Assembly: GCA_031549325.1 (NCBI GenBank)
Contig: JAVBQA010000087.1
Span: 1 to 17,879, forward strand
Direction of reading: 5' to 3'
Source of the DNA: JAJDGF01 sp031549325
Lineage (GTDB): Bacteria; Bacillota; Clostridia; Christensenellales; Aristaeellaceae
DNA length: 17,879 nucleotides
In this document: piece by piece, positions 1 to 8,733 of the stretch
How the letters are laid out: every line of letters starts with the position of its first letter
Position numbering within the stretch: position 1 is the stretch's first letter
The notes under the pieces: generated by a model
Database searches by the model: none
Told to the model about the DNA's origin: nothing
Seen by the model: only the letters and a program-made list of their open reading frames with translations
Position numbers and translations under genes: made by a program

Positions 1-1
1 G

Positions 2-265
2 TTGGGGCGCACCGTAATGGTCACCGTGGCCATCTTCACCTTCATCGGCAACTGGAACAGCTACCTTTGGCCCTACCTGTGCGCGATGAACGAGGACATG
101 TTCACCTTGCCGGTGGGCATCCCGACGTTTATCAAGCAGCACACGGTCGATATGACGCTGCCCATGACCGTCAATACGGTGGCATCAATCCCGATTCTGC
201 TGTTCTTTGTGGCCTTTGAAAAGCAGATCGTCAAGGGCATTTCTCTCAGCGGGATCAAGGGTTAG
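2..265 (+). CDS. Carbohydrate ABC transporter permease, C-terminal part (MalG/UgpE type)
   Basis: Only the last 87 or so residues lie in the window; the gene runs off the left edge. They read as the end of a binding-protein-dependent sugar permease of the MalG family: the segment FIGNWNSYLWP, then LPVGI, then a last hydrophobic helix with two prolines (SIPILLFFVAFEKQIVKGI), ending in the GIKG tail typical of these proteins. The EAA cytoplasmic loop that contacts the ATPase would lie upstream, outside the window. In the family this protein forms a membrane heterodimer with a MalF-type partner and imports oligosaccharides or polyols; the substrate cannot be told from this fragment. It ends just before a strong hairpin, so it is probably the last gene of its operon. 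Confidence 0.85.
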   Translation: MGRTVMVTVAIFTFIGNWNSYLWPYLCAMNEDMFTLPVGIPTFIKQHTVDMTLPMTVNTVASIPILLFFVAFEKQIVKGISLSGIKG

Positions 266-285
266 CGGCATGGCGGCGATCAGAC

Positions 286-318
286 AAAACCCGAGCCCTG
301 TGCGTGGGCTCGGGTTTT
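286..318. terminator. Bidirectional intrinsic terminator between convergent genes
   Basis: A perfect 13-bp stem AAAACCCGAGCCC / GGGCTCGGGTTTT encloses a 7-nt loop. The A-run on one side and the T-run on the other let it act on both strands. It lies 20 bases after the permease stop and about 20 bases past the stop of the convergent calcium ATPase gene, so it probably ends both transcripts. Confidence 0.87.
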
Positions 319-339
319 CGCGTTGGGCGGCGGAGCCAT

Positions 340-3006
340 TCAGCCCGGCGCGCGCAGCCGGGCGAGCGCCTTTCGGATCAGGTCGGCGGGGATGACCAGC
401 GCGGACAGAAGCAGGCAGCACAACCATTCTTGCAGCGTGAGGCCGTAGGTGCGCAGCAGGCTGCCGCCCAGATAGATCAGCGCTGTCTGCACCAGGAACA
501 CGAACAGCATGACCACCACGAACAGCTTGTTCCCCAGGATGTGATCCAGCAGGTTCAGCTTGTCGGTTCGGGCCGAAAAACTATTGAAAACGCCCGCGTA
601 GATGAACACGGCGAATAGCGCTGTCAGCAGGATGCGCTCGCCCTGCTCGGGCCGGAAGAAGCTGTGTGCCCAGGGGCTGACCAGCAGCCACAGGCACAGG
701 CAGGTGGTGAATGCGCCCATCACGGCGATCTGGCCCGCCATATCGCGGTTGATGATGGGTTCCTCGCGCCGAATCGGCTTTTTTTTCAGGTACCGCTGCA
801 GCGCGGGCTCACCGCTGAACGCCAGCCCCGCCAACGTGTCCATGACCATATTGATCCACAGCATCTGCAGCACCGTTACAGGCGCCTCATAGCCGATCAG
901 CGGCGCGATGATGGACACGCCCACCGCGCACAGGTTCACCGTCAATTGGAACACAATGAACTTGCGGATGGAGCGGAAGATGGTGCGCCCGTACAGCACG
1001 GCTTTCGCGATGGAGCTGAGGTTGTCGTCCAGAATCACGATGTCGCCCGCCTCTTTCGCCACCTCGGTACCGCTGCCCATCGCGAAACCGATGTCGGCGC
1101 GCTTCAAGGCGGGGGAGTCGTTCACGCCGTCGCCGGTCATGCCCACTACGGCGCCGCTCTTCTGCGCGATGTCCACCAGCCGGCTCTTGTCGCAGGGCAG
1201 CGCCCGCGCCACCACGCGCAGGTTCGGCAGCGCCCGGGCAACGGCGGCGTCGCTCATTTCTGCCAGTTCGCCAGAGGTGAGCGCCTGCGCCTTGGGGCTG
1301 TCCAGCAGCCCAGCCTCCCGGGCGATGGCCTGCGCGGTCTCCTTGCCGTCGCCGGTGATCATCACCACCTGAATGCCCGCGCCCTCGAGCTGCTTCACGC
1401 TGTCTCGCGCCTCGGGGCGCAGCGGATCGCTCACGGCCACCAGCGCCACGAAGGTAAGGTTATGAAACTCGCCCTTCAGACCTACCGGCGTTTTGGACGT
1501 GGCAACGGCCAGCATGCGCATGCCCTCGCCCGCCAGGGATTCGGCGGCGCGCTCGATCTGGCCGCGCTCAAACAGCGGGCGCTCGCTGCCGTCCGGAGCC
1601 AGATGGTGAGTGCAATGGGGGAGGATGCGCTCTGGCGCGCCCTTGACCAGTGTGGCGACGAGATCCCCCGTGACCTCGGTGGCCATGAACTTTGCGTTCG
1701 ATGAAAACGGGATCACCCGCCCCCGTGAAATGCTGGCGCCGGCACAGGGCGCGTCGGAGATGAAGCTGAGCAGCGCTCGGTCGGTGGTGTTGCCGCCCGC
1801 GGGCGCGCCGTCCACCATGCAGGCGGCGTTGTTGTGGCGCAGCGATGCGTGCAGCACCCGCCAGAAGGGTGCGTCTTTGGCTAGCTGCAGCGCGCTGTCC
1901 ATTCGCACGCCGTCGCCGCGCACCACGCACTGCACGCGCAGCTTGCCTGCCGTCAGCGTGCCTGTCTTGTCGGTGAACAGCATGCTTACGCTGCCTGCCG
2001 TCTCCACGCCAACCAGCTTGCGCACCAGCACATGATCCCTCAGCATGCGCCGCATGTTGGCCGAAAGCACCACGGTGATCATCATGGGCAGCCCTTCGGG
2101 CACCGCGACCACGATCACCGTCACGGCCAGCGTCACCGCGTGCAAAAGACTCCCCACCACGAACCCGGGCTCGCTGGCCATGAGGGCCACGATGGGAATC
2201 GAAAACCCGCTTCCGATCCCCCAGATGTTGAACAGGTCGGCCAGCGCCACGAGCGCCGCTCCGATCATGCCAAACTTGCTGATCGAGCCCGCCAGGTGGC
2301 CGAGCCGCAGCTTGAGAGGGCTTTCCCGGGTCTCCTGCTGGATTTCGCCCGCCAGCCGCCCCAGGAAGGTTTCGTCGCCCACGGTGCTGACCTGCATCAT
2401 GCCATCGCCCGCGCAAACCACGCTGCCCGAGAACAGCGCGCTCGGGTCCTTCAGCCCTTCCTGGGGCATCGCCTTCCCGGGGGCCTTGTGGGCCTCCTTG
2501 GTTTCGCCGTTCAGGGAAGACTGGTCCACATCCAGCTCGCCGCGCGCCATTACGCCGTCGGCGGGTACGCGCTCGCCGCTCTGCAGCAGCACGAGGTCGC
2601 CCACCACCACGTCGGCGATGGGCACCAGCGCGGTCTTGCCTGAGCGCACCACGCGGCAGGTAACCCGGCTGGCCTCCTCCTGCAGCTTTTGAAAGGCCGT
2701 CTCGCTCTGGTACATCGAGATCGTGGACACCCAGGTGGCCAGCAGAATCGCCACCGCGATGCCGCATGTCTCATACCAGCCCGCGTTGCCAAGCGCGAAG
2801 ATCAGGTTGATGCCGAGCGCCACCAGCAGGATCCTGATGATGGGGTCGCTGAAATTCTCCAAGAACCGCGACAGCAGGCTCTGCTGCTTGAGCTGCTTGA
2901 GATGGTTCGGCCCATGGAGCGCGCGGGACGCCTCCACCTGCTCGGGCGATAGCCCGCTCAGCGGCGCGATGCTGGATTCTGCCCGGGGATTCTGACTGGT
3001 CTGCAT
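340..3006 (-). CDS. Calcium-translocating P-type ATPase, PMCA (P2B) type
   Basis: An 888-residue P2-type ATPase that would export Ca2+ from the cytoplasm at the expense of ATP. It has the full motif set: actuator loop NGET (166-169, usually TGES), M4 motif PEGLP (303-307), phosphorylation site DKTGT with Asp346, nucleotide-binding KGAPE (455-459), TGDGKETA (from 551) and the hinge TGDGVND (624-630). Glu304 in M4 with Asn719 and Asp723 in M6 (NMVMD) fit a single Ca2+ site, as in plasma-membrane calcium pumps. A GTG lies five codons upstream, but GGAGG sits 8 bases before the ATG at 3006, which sets the start there. It is transcribed alone, divergent from lhr, and shares a terminator with the permease gene. 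Ca2+ specificity is inferred from the family; Mn2+ transport is possible. Confidence 0.94.
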   Translation of the reverse strand: MQTSQNPRAESSIAPLSGLSPEQVEASRALHGPNHLKQLKQQSLLSRFLENFSDPIIRILLVALGINLIFALGNAGWYETCGIAVAILLATWVSTISMYQSETAFQKLQEEASRVTCRVVRSGKTALVPIADVVVGDLVLLQSGERVPADGVMARGELDVDQSSLNGETKEAHKAPGKAMPQEGLKDPSALFSGSVVCAGDGMMQVSTVGDETFLGRLAGEIQQETRESPLKLRLGHLAGSISKFGMIGAALVALADLFNIWGIGSGFSIPIVALMASEPGFVVGSLLHAVTLAVTVIVVAVPEGLPMMITVVLSANMRRMLRDHVLVRKLVGVETAGSVSMLFTDKTGTLTAGKLRVQCVVRGDGVRMDSALQLAKDAPFWRVLHASLRHNNAACMVDGAPAGGNTTDRALLSFISDAPCAGASISRGRVIPFSSNAKFMATEVTGDLVATLVKGAPERILPHCTHHLAPDGSERPLFERGQIERAAESLAGEGMRMLAVATSKTPVGLKGEFHNLTFVALVAVSDPLRPEARDSVKQLEGAGIQVVMITGDGKETAQAIAREAGLLDSPKAQALTSGELAEMSDAAVARALPNLRVVARALPCDKSRLVDIAQKSGAVVGMTGDGVNDSPALKRADIGFAMGSGTEVAKEAGDIVILDDNLSSIAKAVLYGRTIFRSIRKFIVFQLTVNLCAVGVSIIAPLIGYEAPVTVLQMLWINMVMDTLAGLAFSGEPALQRYLKKKPIRREEPIINRDMAGQIAVMGAFTTCLCLWLLVSPWAHSFFRPEQGERILLTALFAVFIYAGVFNSFSARTDKLNLLDHILGNKLFVVVMLFVFLVQTALIYLGGSLLRTYGLTLQEWLCCLLLSALVIPADLIRKALARLRAPG

Positions 3007-3080
3007 GGCTTGCACCTCCACTCGAACCAGCCTATGAACCGGCGCGCATTGCTATGAGTGGAGGGCGACCGCCTCGGTTT

Positions 3081-3095
3081 CGGCTTGTCAAGCCG
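3081..3095. promoter_or_regulatory. Pseudo-palindrome over the lhr -35 box, candidate operator
   Basis: CGGCTTGTCAAGCCG has 7-bp inverted arms around a single central base. It covers the -35 hexamer of the lhr promoter on the plus strand, and the other strand reads a perfect TTGACA, although no good -10 follows for the ATPase gene. The position would suit a dimeric repressor acting on one or both divergent genes, but no binding protein can be named. Confidence 0.35.
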
Positions 3096-3114
3096 CGAGG
3101 TCGGGTGGTATAAT
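3085..3114 (+). promoter_or_regulatory. Sigma-A-type promoter of the lhr helicase gene
   Basis: The -35 box TTGTCA (3085-3090) and a perfect -10 TATAAT (3109-3114) are 18 bases apart. Transcription would start near 3121, about 25 bases before the chosen ATG. The promoter therefore rules out the longer reading frame that opens at 3113 inside the -10 box. Confidence 0.78.
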
Positions 3115-3145
3115 GCTGGTAATCATCAAACACATGGGGGAAGAT

Positions 3146-6100
3146 ATGACGCAAGCACTTCGCCAGTTCAGCGAACAGACCGCGCGATGGTTCGAGCAGC
3201 GCGTCGGCCAGCCCACGCCAGTGCAGACAGAGGGCTGGCCCGTCATCGCGAGCGGCCAGCACGCGCTGATCAGCGCGCCCACCGGCACCGGCAAGACGCT
3301 GGCGGCGTTTCTGGTGTTCGTGGACGAGCTGGCGCAAAGGGCGCAGGCCGGCGACCTGAAAGACGAGCTGCAGGTGCTGTACATTTCCCCGCTGAAGGCG
3401 CTCGGGAACGACATCCGCGAGAACTTGCGGCGGCCCATCGAGGACATTCCGTGCCCGGGCGTACGCGCGCTTGTGCGCACCGGCGACACGGACGCAGGCG
3501 AGCGGCGCGACATGCTGAAGCGCCCGCCGCACATCCTGATCACCACGCCCGAGTCGCTGTTCTTGCTGCTCACCGCCAAGGGCGGGCGGGGGATGCTCAA
3601 GAGCGTAAAGACCGTCATCGTTGACGAGCTGCACGCGATGATCGGCACCAAGCGCGGCGCGCACCTGATGCTGAGCCTTTCAAGGCTGGATGCGCTGTGC
3701 GGACACCCGGTGCAGCGCATCGCGCTGTCGGCGACGATTAGACCGCTGGAACGGGCGGCGCGGTACCTGGCCAAAGAAGCGCCCGTTCAAATTGTCGCGC
3801 CGCGCATGGAGAAGTCGTCGGACATCCTGGTCGAAAGCGTGGTGCCCGACATGCGCCAGCTGCCCGAGGGCAGCATATGGCCGGAAATCGCCCGCGCGGT
3901 GGTGGACGAGTGCCAGAGCGCCCGGACGGTCATCGCGTTTATGGAGGGGCGCGCCCAGTCGGAAAAGCTGGCGCACCTGGTGAATGCCATCGCCGGGGCG
4001 GGCTTTGCCCGCACGCACCACGGCTGCGTGTCCAAGGAGCAGAGATTGGAAGCCGAGCGCCAGCTGAAGTCCGGCCAGCTGCGGCTGCTGTGCGCCACGT
4101 CGTCCATGGAGCTGGGCATCGACGTGGGCGAGGTGGACAAAGTGCTGCAGATCGGCTGCCCGTTCAGCGTGTCGGGCGCGCTGCAGCGGCTGGGCCGCGC
4201 GGGCCACAATCCGGGCCGCACCAGCGTGATGCGCATCTTTCCGCGCATGGCGTCCGAGATCGTGACGGCTGGTATGACCGCCACATCGGCGCTATGCGCG
4301 GGCATCGAGCCCGCGAGTCCTCCTGAAAATTGCCTGGACATCCTGGCGCAGCACCTGGTGTCCATGGCCGCCGAGGGCGTGTACCCGGTGGAGCGAATTC
4401 TCCAGATTATCACCTCGGCGCATAGCTTTCGGGGTGTGACGATGGAAGATCTCGAATCTGTGCTGCGCATGCTGTCCGGTGACTATGAGCACGCGCAAGA
4501 TCGCCCGGCGAGGCCCCGGCTGATCTATGATCGCATCCACTCCGTGGTGGGTGGCGACCCGTACAGCCGCATGCTGGCCGTGTCGTCCGGCGGCACGATT
4601 CCCGATCGGGGCTGGTTCCCGGTGTTCCTCGCCGATGGCACGCGCCTCGGGGAACTCGATGAAGAAATGGTGTTTGAATCGCGCGTGGGCGATCGTTTCC
4701 TGCTGGGCGCTTTTGGCTGGCGGATGGTGGAGATCCGGAAGGACCGCGTCATCGCCGCGCCCGCCGCGCCCGAGGGGGCCAGAATCCCGTTCTGGCATGG
4801 AGACGGCGGCGGCAGAGCATACGAGGTGGGGCTGCAGTTCGGGGCATACATGCGCGGGCTGAACGAAGCGCAAGCCGCCGGCAGGCTGTCTGAGCGGCTG
4901 CTGACGCTGCACATGGACGCTGCTGCCGCCAGCAACGCCGCGCGCCATCTGCAGCGCCAGTTTGAGCTGACCGGCCAGCTGCCGGACGACCGCACGATCA
5001 TCCTGGAGCACTTCTCCGACGAGGCGGGGGAGCGCCAGCTGATGGTGCACTCGGTGTTCGGCCGGCGGCTGAACGCGGCGCTGGAGATGCTGATGCGCCA
5101 CGAAGCCAATCGCCTCACCGGGCAGGATGTGCAGTCGTATACGGATGACGACGGGTTTCTGCTGTACCTGAGCACCCGCGCCGTGCCCGAAGGGCTGATG
5201 AGCGTGCTGGATCCGCTGCGCGCGCGGGAGATCATCCGCGCCATGCTGCCCGCCACGCCGCTGTTTCAGATGAGCTTTCGCTACAACGCCAACCGGTCGC
5301 TGATGATGGGCGTGCGCAAGGGCGGACGCGTGCCGCTGTGGGTGCAGCGCGTGCGCGGAGCCGAGGCGCTGCAGGACGCCGCGCGGGACATGGATCACCC
5401 GCTGATGCGCGAGACGCTGCGCGAGTGCATGCACGACTACATGGACCTGGACGCGCTGGACCAGGTGCTTTCGCGGCTGCGCGCCGGGGAGATCGCCGTG
5501 CACGAGATTCACACGCCGTCGCCGTCGCCTATGGCGCTGCCCCTGAGAAGGCAGGTCGAGGCCACGATGATGTATGAGTACTTTCCGACGCCCACCGCGG
5601 CCATTCACGCCTCGGAGCAGGCGCTGGCCGCCACCGAGACGATCGTGCCAGATGGGGCGCTGCTCGAAGCGCCAGTGTACCGTCCGCAGCCCAAAGACGC
5701 CGAACGGCTGCACGCTATGCTGATGGCCGAGGGCGATCTGATCGCCGGGGAGGTCGAGGCCCCGGTGGACTGGCTGACAGGTTTGGCCAATACCGGGCGC
5801 GCGCTGTATATCGAGCCCGGGCTGTGGATCGCCGGTGAGCAGGCGGAGCTGTACCGGCAGGCGCTGGAGGACATGGATTTCGAGGCGCGAAAGCGGATTG
5901 TCCGGCGGTTGCTGCGCTATCGGGGCGGCCAGACGCCCGAGTCGCTGACGGAGCGCTATTTGATTTCGGAGGACGATGGGGAACGGATGCTTCAGGCGCT
6001 GGTCTCCGAGGGTGTGGCGGCGCCGCACGACGGTGTGTTTTACCACCGTGAGCTGTACCAGCGCGCGGTAAGGGAAACGGTGTACCTGCGGCGGCAGGTC

Positions 6101-7234
6101 GAGACGCGGCCGGGATCGGCGTTTGCTCGGATGCTGGCGGGACGCGCCCGGTTCGTGGGCGGCGCGCGGGATCAGCTGCGGCTGGCCATGCCGGGATTGC
6201 TAGACTTGCCGTATCCCATCGAGGCGTGGGAGGGTGTGTTGCTGCCCGCGCGGGCGTCGGGATACCGCCCAGCTCTGCTGGACGAGCTGTTGAGCGAGGG
6301 GCAAGTATTCTGGCGGATGGCGGACGGCAAGCTGAGCTTCCACAGCGCGGAGGACATCGACTGGGACGGCGAGCTGCCGCTGGATGATATCGATTTGAGC
6401 GACGATGAGCGCGCGTTGCTCAAGGCGCTAAGGGCGCGCGGGGCCAGCTTCGCCCACGCGCTGTCCCCGCTGATCGGCGGGCGCTCGGCGCTGGACGCGC
6501 TGATGGAGCTGATGAAGAAGGGGCTTGTGCGGGCGGACAGCTTCGCGCCGGTGCGGCTGCACCTGGAGCAGAGTGCCATTAAGCCGGGCAAGCGGCGCGC
6601 GCGGGCGCGGGTGAATGTGCAGGCAGCCGGGCGCTGGGAGCTCTTGCGGCCACAGGTTCGGAAGTCGCCCGGGCAGCTGCTGGAAAGGGCGTTTGCGCGG
6701 TGTGGATTGCTTTGCCGCGAAACCTGTGAAGGGCAGCGCTTCGGCTACGCGCTGGAGCTGCTGCGCGTGTGGGAATACACCGGGCGCGCGCGGCGGGGAT
6801 ACTTCGTGCGGGGATTGTCCGGGGCGCAGTTCATCCTGAGCGCCGACTACGAGCGCTCGCTGGCGCAGATGGCGGCCGAAAGTCCGGAGGTCCTCTGGCT
6901 GAACGCCACCGACCCGGCGCAGGCCTGGGGACGATTCTTGCCGCACGAGGAAGGGCGCTCTTTCTTGCTGGTGCCGGGCACCGTGGTGGCGCTGAGGAAC
7001 GGAGAGCCGGTCGCGGTTTTGGAGCGCGGAGGGGAGTGTCTGCGGGTGTTTGACGCGGCGGCGCTTGCTTCGGCGCTGGAGGCGCTTGCGCGCCAGTTTG
7101 AGCTGGGACGGGTGTATCCGGGCACGAGCCGCATCACCATCAAGAAGTATCCGGAAAGCGCCCCTGAAGCGCTGACACAGGCGGGTTTTGTTCGAGAAAT
7201 GATGGACTACTCGCTGTGGCGGCGCGCGTTTTGA
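3146..7234 (+). CDS. lhr: Lhr-type large ATP-dependent DNA helicase
   Basis: A 1362-residue superfamily 2 helicase. The N-terminal RecA pair carries motif I APTGTGKT (44-51), motif II DELH (160-163), motif III SAT (195-197) and motif VI QRLGRAGH (347-354). The DEAD/H-associated domain of Lhr proteins begins near residue 500 (EEMVFESRVGDRFLLG), and a long C-terminal part from about residue 880 resembles the Lhr-CTD with winged-helix modules. Total length is close to the full-length Lhr class rather than the shorter Lhr-core. Family members translocate 3'-5' on single-stranded DNA and unwind DNA:RNA and DNA duplexes; a repair role is proposed. The start is the ATG at 3146, preceded by GGGGGAAG and placed just downstream of the promoter. 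It is a single-gene unit with its own promoter and terminator. Confidence 0.93.
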   Translation: MTQALRQFSEQTARWFEQRVGQPTPVQTEGWPVIASGQHALISAPTGTGKTLAAFLVFVDELAQRAQAGDLKDELQVLYISPLKALGNDIRENLRRPIEDIPCPGVRALVRTGDTDAGERRDMLKRPPHILITTPESLFLLLTAKGGRGMLKSVKTVIVDELHAMIGTKRGAHLMLSLSRLDALCGHPVQRIALSATIRPLERAARYLAKEAPVQIVAPRMEKSSDILVESVVPDMRQLPEGSIWPEIARAVVDECQSARTVIAFMEGRAQSEKLAHLVNAIAGAGFARTHHGCVSKEQRLEAERQLKSGQLRLLCATSSMELGIDVGEVDKVLQIGCPFSVSGALQRLGRAGHNPGRTSVMRIFPRMASEIVTAGMTATSALCAGIEPASPPENCLDILAQHLVSMAAEGVYPVERILQIITSAHSFRGVTMEDLESVLRMLSGDYEHAQDRPARPRLIYDRIHSVVGGDPYSRMLAVSSGGTIPDRGWFPVFLADGTRLGELDEEMVFESRVGDRFLLGAFGWRMVEIRKDRVIAAPAAPEGARIPFWHGDGGGRAYEVGLQFGAYMRGLNEAQAAGRLSERLLTLHMDAAAASNAARHLQRQFELTGQLPDDRTIILEHFSDEAGERQLMVHSVFGRRLNAALEMLMRHEANRLTGQDVQSYTDDDGFLLYLSTRAVPEGLMSVLDPLRAREIIRAMLPATPLFQMSFRYNANRSLMMGVRKGGRVPLWVQRVRGAEALQDAARDMDHPLMRETLRECMHDYMDLDALDQVLSRLRAGEIAVHEIHTPSPSPMALPLRRQVEATMMYEYFPTPTAAIHASEQALAATETIVPDGALLEAPVYRPQPKDAERLHAMLMAEGDLIAGEVEAPVDWLTGLANTGRALYIEPGLWIAGEQAELYRQALEDMDFEARKRIVRRLLRYRGGQTPESLTERYLISEDDGERMLQALVSEGVAAPHDGVFYHRELYQRAVRETVYLRRQVETRPGSAFARMLAGRARFVGGARDQLRLAMPGLLDLPYPIEAWEGVLLPARASGYRPALLDELLSEGQVFWRMADGKLSFHSAEDIDWDGELPLDDIDLSDDERALLKALRARGASFAHALSPLIGGRSALDALMELMKKGLVRADSFAPVRLHLEQSAIKPGKRRARARVNVQAAGRWELLRPQVRKSPGQLLERAFARCGLLCRETCEGQRFGYALELLRVWEYTGRARRGYFVRGLSGAQFILSADYERSLAQMAAESPEVLWLNATDPAQAWGRFLPHEEGRSFLLVPGTVVALRNGEPVAVLERGGECLRVFDAAALASALEALARQFELGRVYPGTSRITIKKYPESAPEALTQAGFVREMMDYSLWRRAF

Positions 7235-7248
7235 TTCCGTTCTCGCAA

Positions 7249-7277
7249 AAAAAAGGAGGCGTCAAGCCTCCTTTTTT
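7249..7277. terminator. Bidirectional terminator between lhr and the Ldh_2 gene
   Basis: AAAAAAGGAGGC / GCCTCCTTTTTT form a perfect 12-bp stem with a 5-nt loop (GTCAA), starting 15 bases after the lhr stop. The flanking A-run and T-run serve both strands, so it also ends the convergent dehydrogenase transcript. Confidence 0.92.
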
Positions 7278-7339
7278 GCGCGATTTTGGATGACGACCAT
7301 GCCGCCGGGCGGCAGAAAGCGGAACCCGGGATTTCCTGG

Positions 7340-8437
7340 CTATTCTTCGCTCGCCGAGTCCAGCGACGCCGTGCTGACGCCCCGGCGCTGGGCGATGGCG
7401 CGCATCTCGTCGAGCGTGGCCGGGTTGACCCGCACGCCCTTTTGCCGCACCTCGGCGCGGGATATCTGCTCTTTCTCGCCGTGGGTATAGATCCGGGCTT
7501 GTCCGGCGGCCTTGCGCGCGTCGCGCAGCTTCTGCAGGAACTCGGACAGCCGAGCCTTGATTTGCGGCTTGTCGCCAAACAGCCCATAGTCTATGGCGCA
7601 GAACCCGTGGCAGATGTCCGCGCGGCCGGGCGTCTCATAGATGCCGTCGGATGTGGCGCCGCCCGCCAAAATGGCCGAGAAAATCTCCGCGATCATGCCG
7701 AACCCGTAGCCCTTGTATCCGCTGGTTTCCTCGCCGGAGCCGCCCAGCGGCAGGATACCGCCGCCCTTGCGGCCGATGATGTTGTCAATCACCAGCGCGG
7801 GATCATTCGTGTCCAGGCCGTCGGCGTCCACAATCCAGCCGGACGGCGTCTTGGCGCCCCGCTTCCTGTAGACCTCAAGCTTGCCGCGCGGCACCACGGT
7901 GCTGGCGGCGTCGAACAGGAAGGGGATCGGGTCCGCCGGCATGGCCATGGCGATGGGGTTGGTGCCGATCATGGGTTGCTGACCAAAAGTGGGCACCATG
8001 ATCGCCTCGGAATTCGTGACGCACAGCCCGATCAGGTCCTGCTTGCTCGCCATCTCGGCGTAGTAGCCCGCGATGCCGTAGTGGTTGCTGTTGCGCACGG
8101 CCACCATGCCGATGCCAGTCGTCTTCGCCTTCTGAATGGCCAGTTCCATCGCCTGGATGGACGCGAGCTGCCCCATGGCGTCATGCGCGTCGACGACGGC
8201 CGATACCGGCGTCTCGCGGATGATCTCGGGCTGAGCATGGATGTCCACCCAGCCCCAGCCGAGCTCTCTGTCATAGCGCACCAGGCGCTGCAGGCCATGG
8301 GACTCGATGCCGTTCAGGTCGGCGGCCAGAAGCACATCCGAGACCTGTTTGCTCTGCGCATCGTCGAACCCATAGGAGCGGAAAAGCGCGGCCACGAAGG
8401 CCTGCGCCTGCGGCAGGGGGATGCGCTGATAGCGCAT
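7340..8437 (-). CDS. Ldh_2-family malate/L-lactate-type NAD(P) dehydrogenase
   Basis: A 365-residue protein of the second malate/lactate dehydrogenase family, which includes YiaK, AllD, ComC and sulfolactate dehydrogenase; its fold is unrelated to classical LDH. Family signatures are ADLNGIESHGLQRL (39-52, with the likely catalytic His47), NSNHYGIAGYYAEMA (116-130), GTNPIAMAMP (158-167) and KGYGFGMIAEIFSAILAGG (242-260). Members reduce or oxidise 2-oxo/2-hydroxy acids with NAD(P)H; the substrate here (malate, diketogulonate, ureidoglycolate or another) cannot be read from sequence. The reading frame stays open 53 codons further upstream, but GGAGG 7 bases before the ATG at 8437 and the onset of family similarity fix the start. 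It stands alone, convergent with lhr and divergent from the CarD-like gene. I could not find a convincing promoter. Confidence 0.92.
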   Translation of the reverse strand: MRYQRIPLPQAQAFVAALFRSYGFDDAQSKQVSDVLLAADLNGIESHGLQRLVRYDRELGWGWVDIHAQPEIIRETPVSAVVDAHDAMGQLASIQAMELAIQKAKTTGIGMVAVRNSNHYGIAGYYAEMASKQDLIGLCVTNSEAIMVPTFGQQPMIGTNPIAMAMPADPIPFLFDAASTVVPRGKLEVYRKRGAKTPSGWIVDADGLDTNDPALVIDNIIGRKGGGILPLGGSGEETSGYKGYGFGMIAEIFSAILAGGATSDGIYETPGRADICHGFCAIDYGLFGDKPQIKARLSEFLQKLRDARKAAGQARIYTHGEKEQISRAEVRQKGVRVNPATLDEMRAIAQRRGVSTASLDSASEE

Positions 8438-8555
8438 GGTATCGCCTCCTTGCGGTCGCATTGGCCGGATCGAGAGGGACATTTTGGGAACAATTCGCGA
8501 TGGAAATGGACAATTCCTGCATCGGGAGCCCGTGGCGGCAGGAACGATCGATGGA

Positions 8556-8605
8556 CATTTTAAATGAAAATGAGCGCTGGGGAAAAACTTTGGCATTTTA
8601 AATGA
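8556..8605. repeat. Two direct copies of a 12-bp AT-rich sequence in a divergent spacer
   Basis: CATTTTAAATGA occurs at 8556-8567 and again at 8594-8605, 38 bases start to start. Each copy is nearly self-complementary around TTTAAA. The second copy runs into the presumed -35 box of the CarD-like gene. A shorter relative, GGACATTTT, occurs at 8477-8485 and 8553-8561. The arrangement suggests regulator binding sites in the 296-base spacer, but a simple AT-rich promoter region is also possible. Confidence 0.5.
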
Positions 8606-8631
8606 CTTTTTTTTGAAAAAGGTGATATAAT
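8602..8631 (+). promoter_or_regulatory. Promoter of the CarD-like gene
   Basis: A perfect -10 TATAAT (8626-8631) is preceded at 18 bases by ATGACT (8602-8607), a 4/6 match to TTGACA, in a T/A-rich stretch. Transcription would start near 8638 and leave a leader of about 95 bases. Confidence 0.58.
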
Positions 8632-8654
8632 ATAGTCAAGAGACACTGGGACAG

Positions 8655-8683
8655 GTCTGCCTAAGCGGACGCACTTTCAGTGC
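8655..8683 (+). other. Two adjacent small hairpins in the 5' leader of the CarD-like gene
   Basis: GTCTGC-CTAA-GCGGAC (8655-8670, with one G-U pair) is followed directly by GCACT-TTC-AGTGC (8671-8683). The two stems abut and could stack. They lie in the predicted transcript about 50 bases before the start codon. They match no riboswitch class that I recognise and may be chance structures. Confidence 0.3.
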
Positions 8684-8733
8684 AGAGGGCGCGCTCCTGC
8701 GCGTTGCGTTCGAATGAGGGGGAGGTGGCTGCG

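Noticed and set aside
1568..2767. 399-codon minus-strand frame overlapping the calcium ATPase
   Set aside because: Out-of-frame reading of the ATPase gene on the same strand; Arg/Gly/Ala-rich with no motif.
3113..3145. Earlier lhr start at 3113
   Set aside because: That ATG lies within the TATAAT promoter box, so it cannot be in the transcript; the ATG at 3146 has a ribosome binding site.
4292..6046. 584-codon open frame on the minus strand inside lhr
   Set aside because: It is antisense to a helicase with clear motifs, is rich in His/Gln/Arg as expected from GC-rich antisense codons, and resembles no family.
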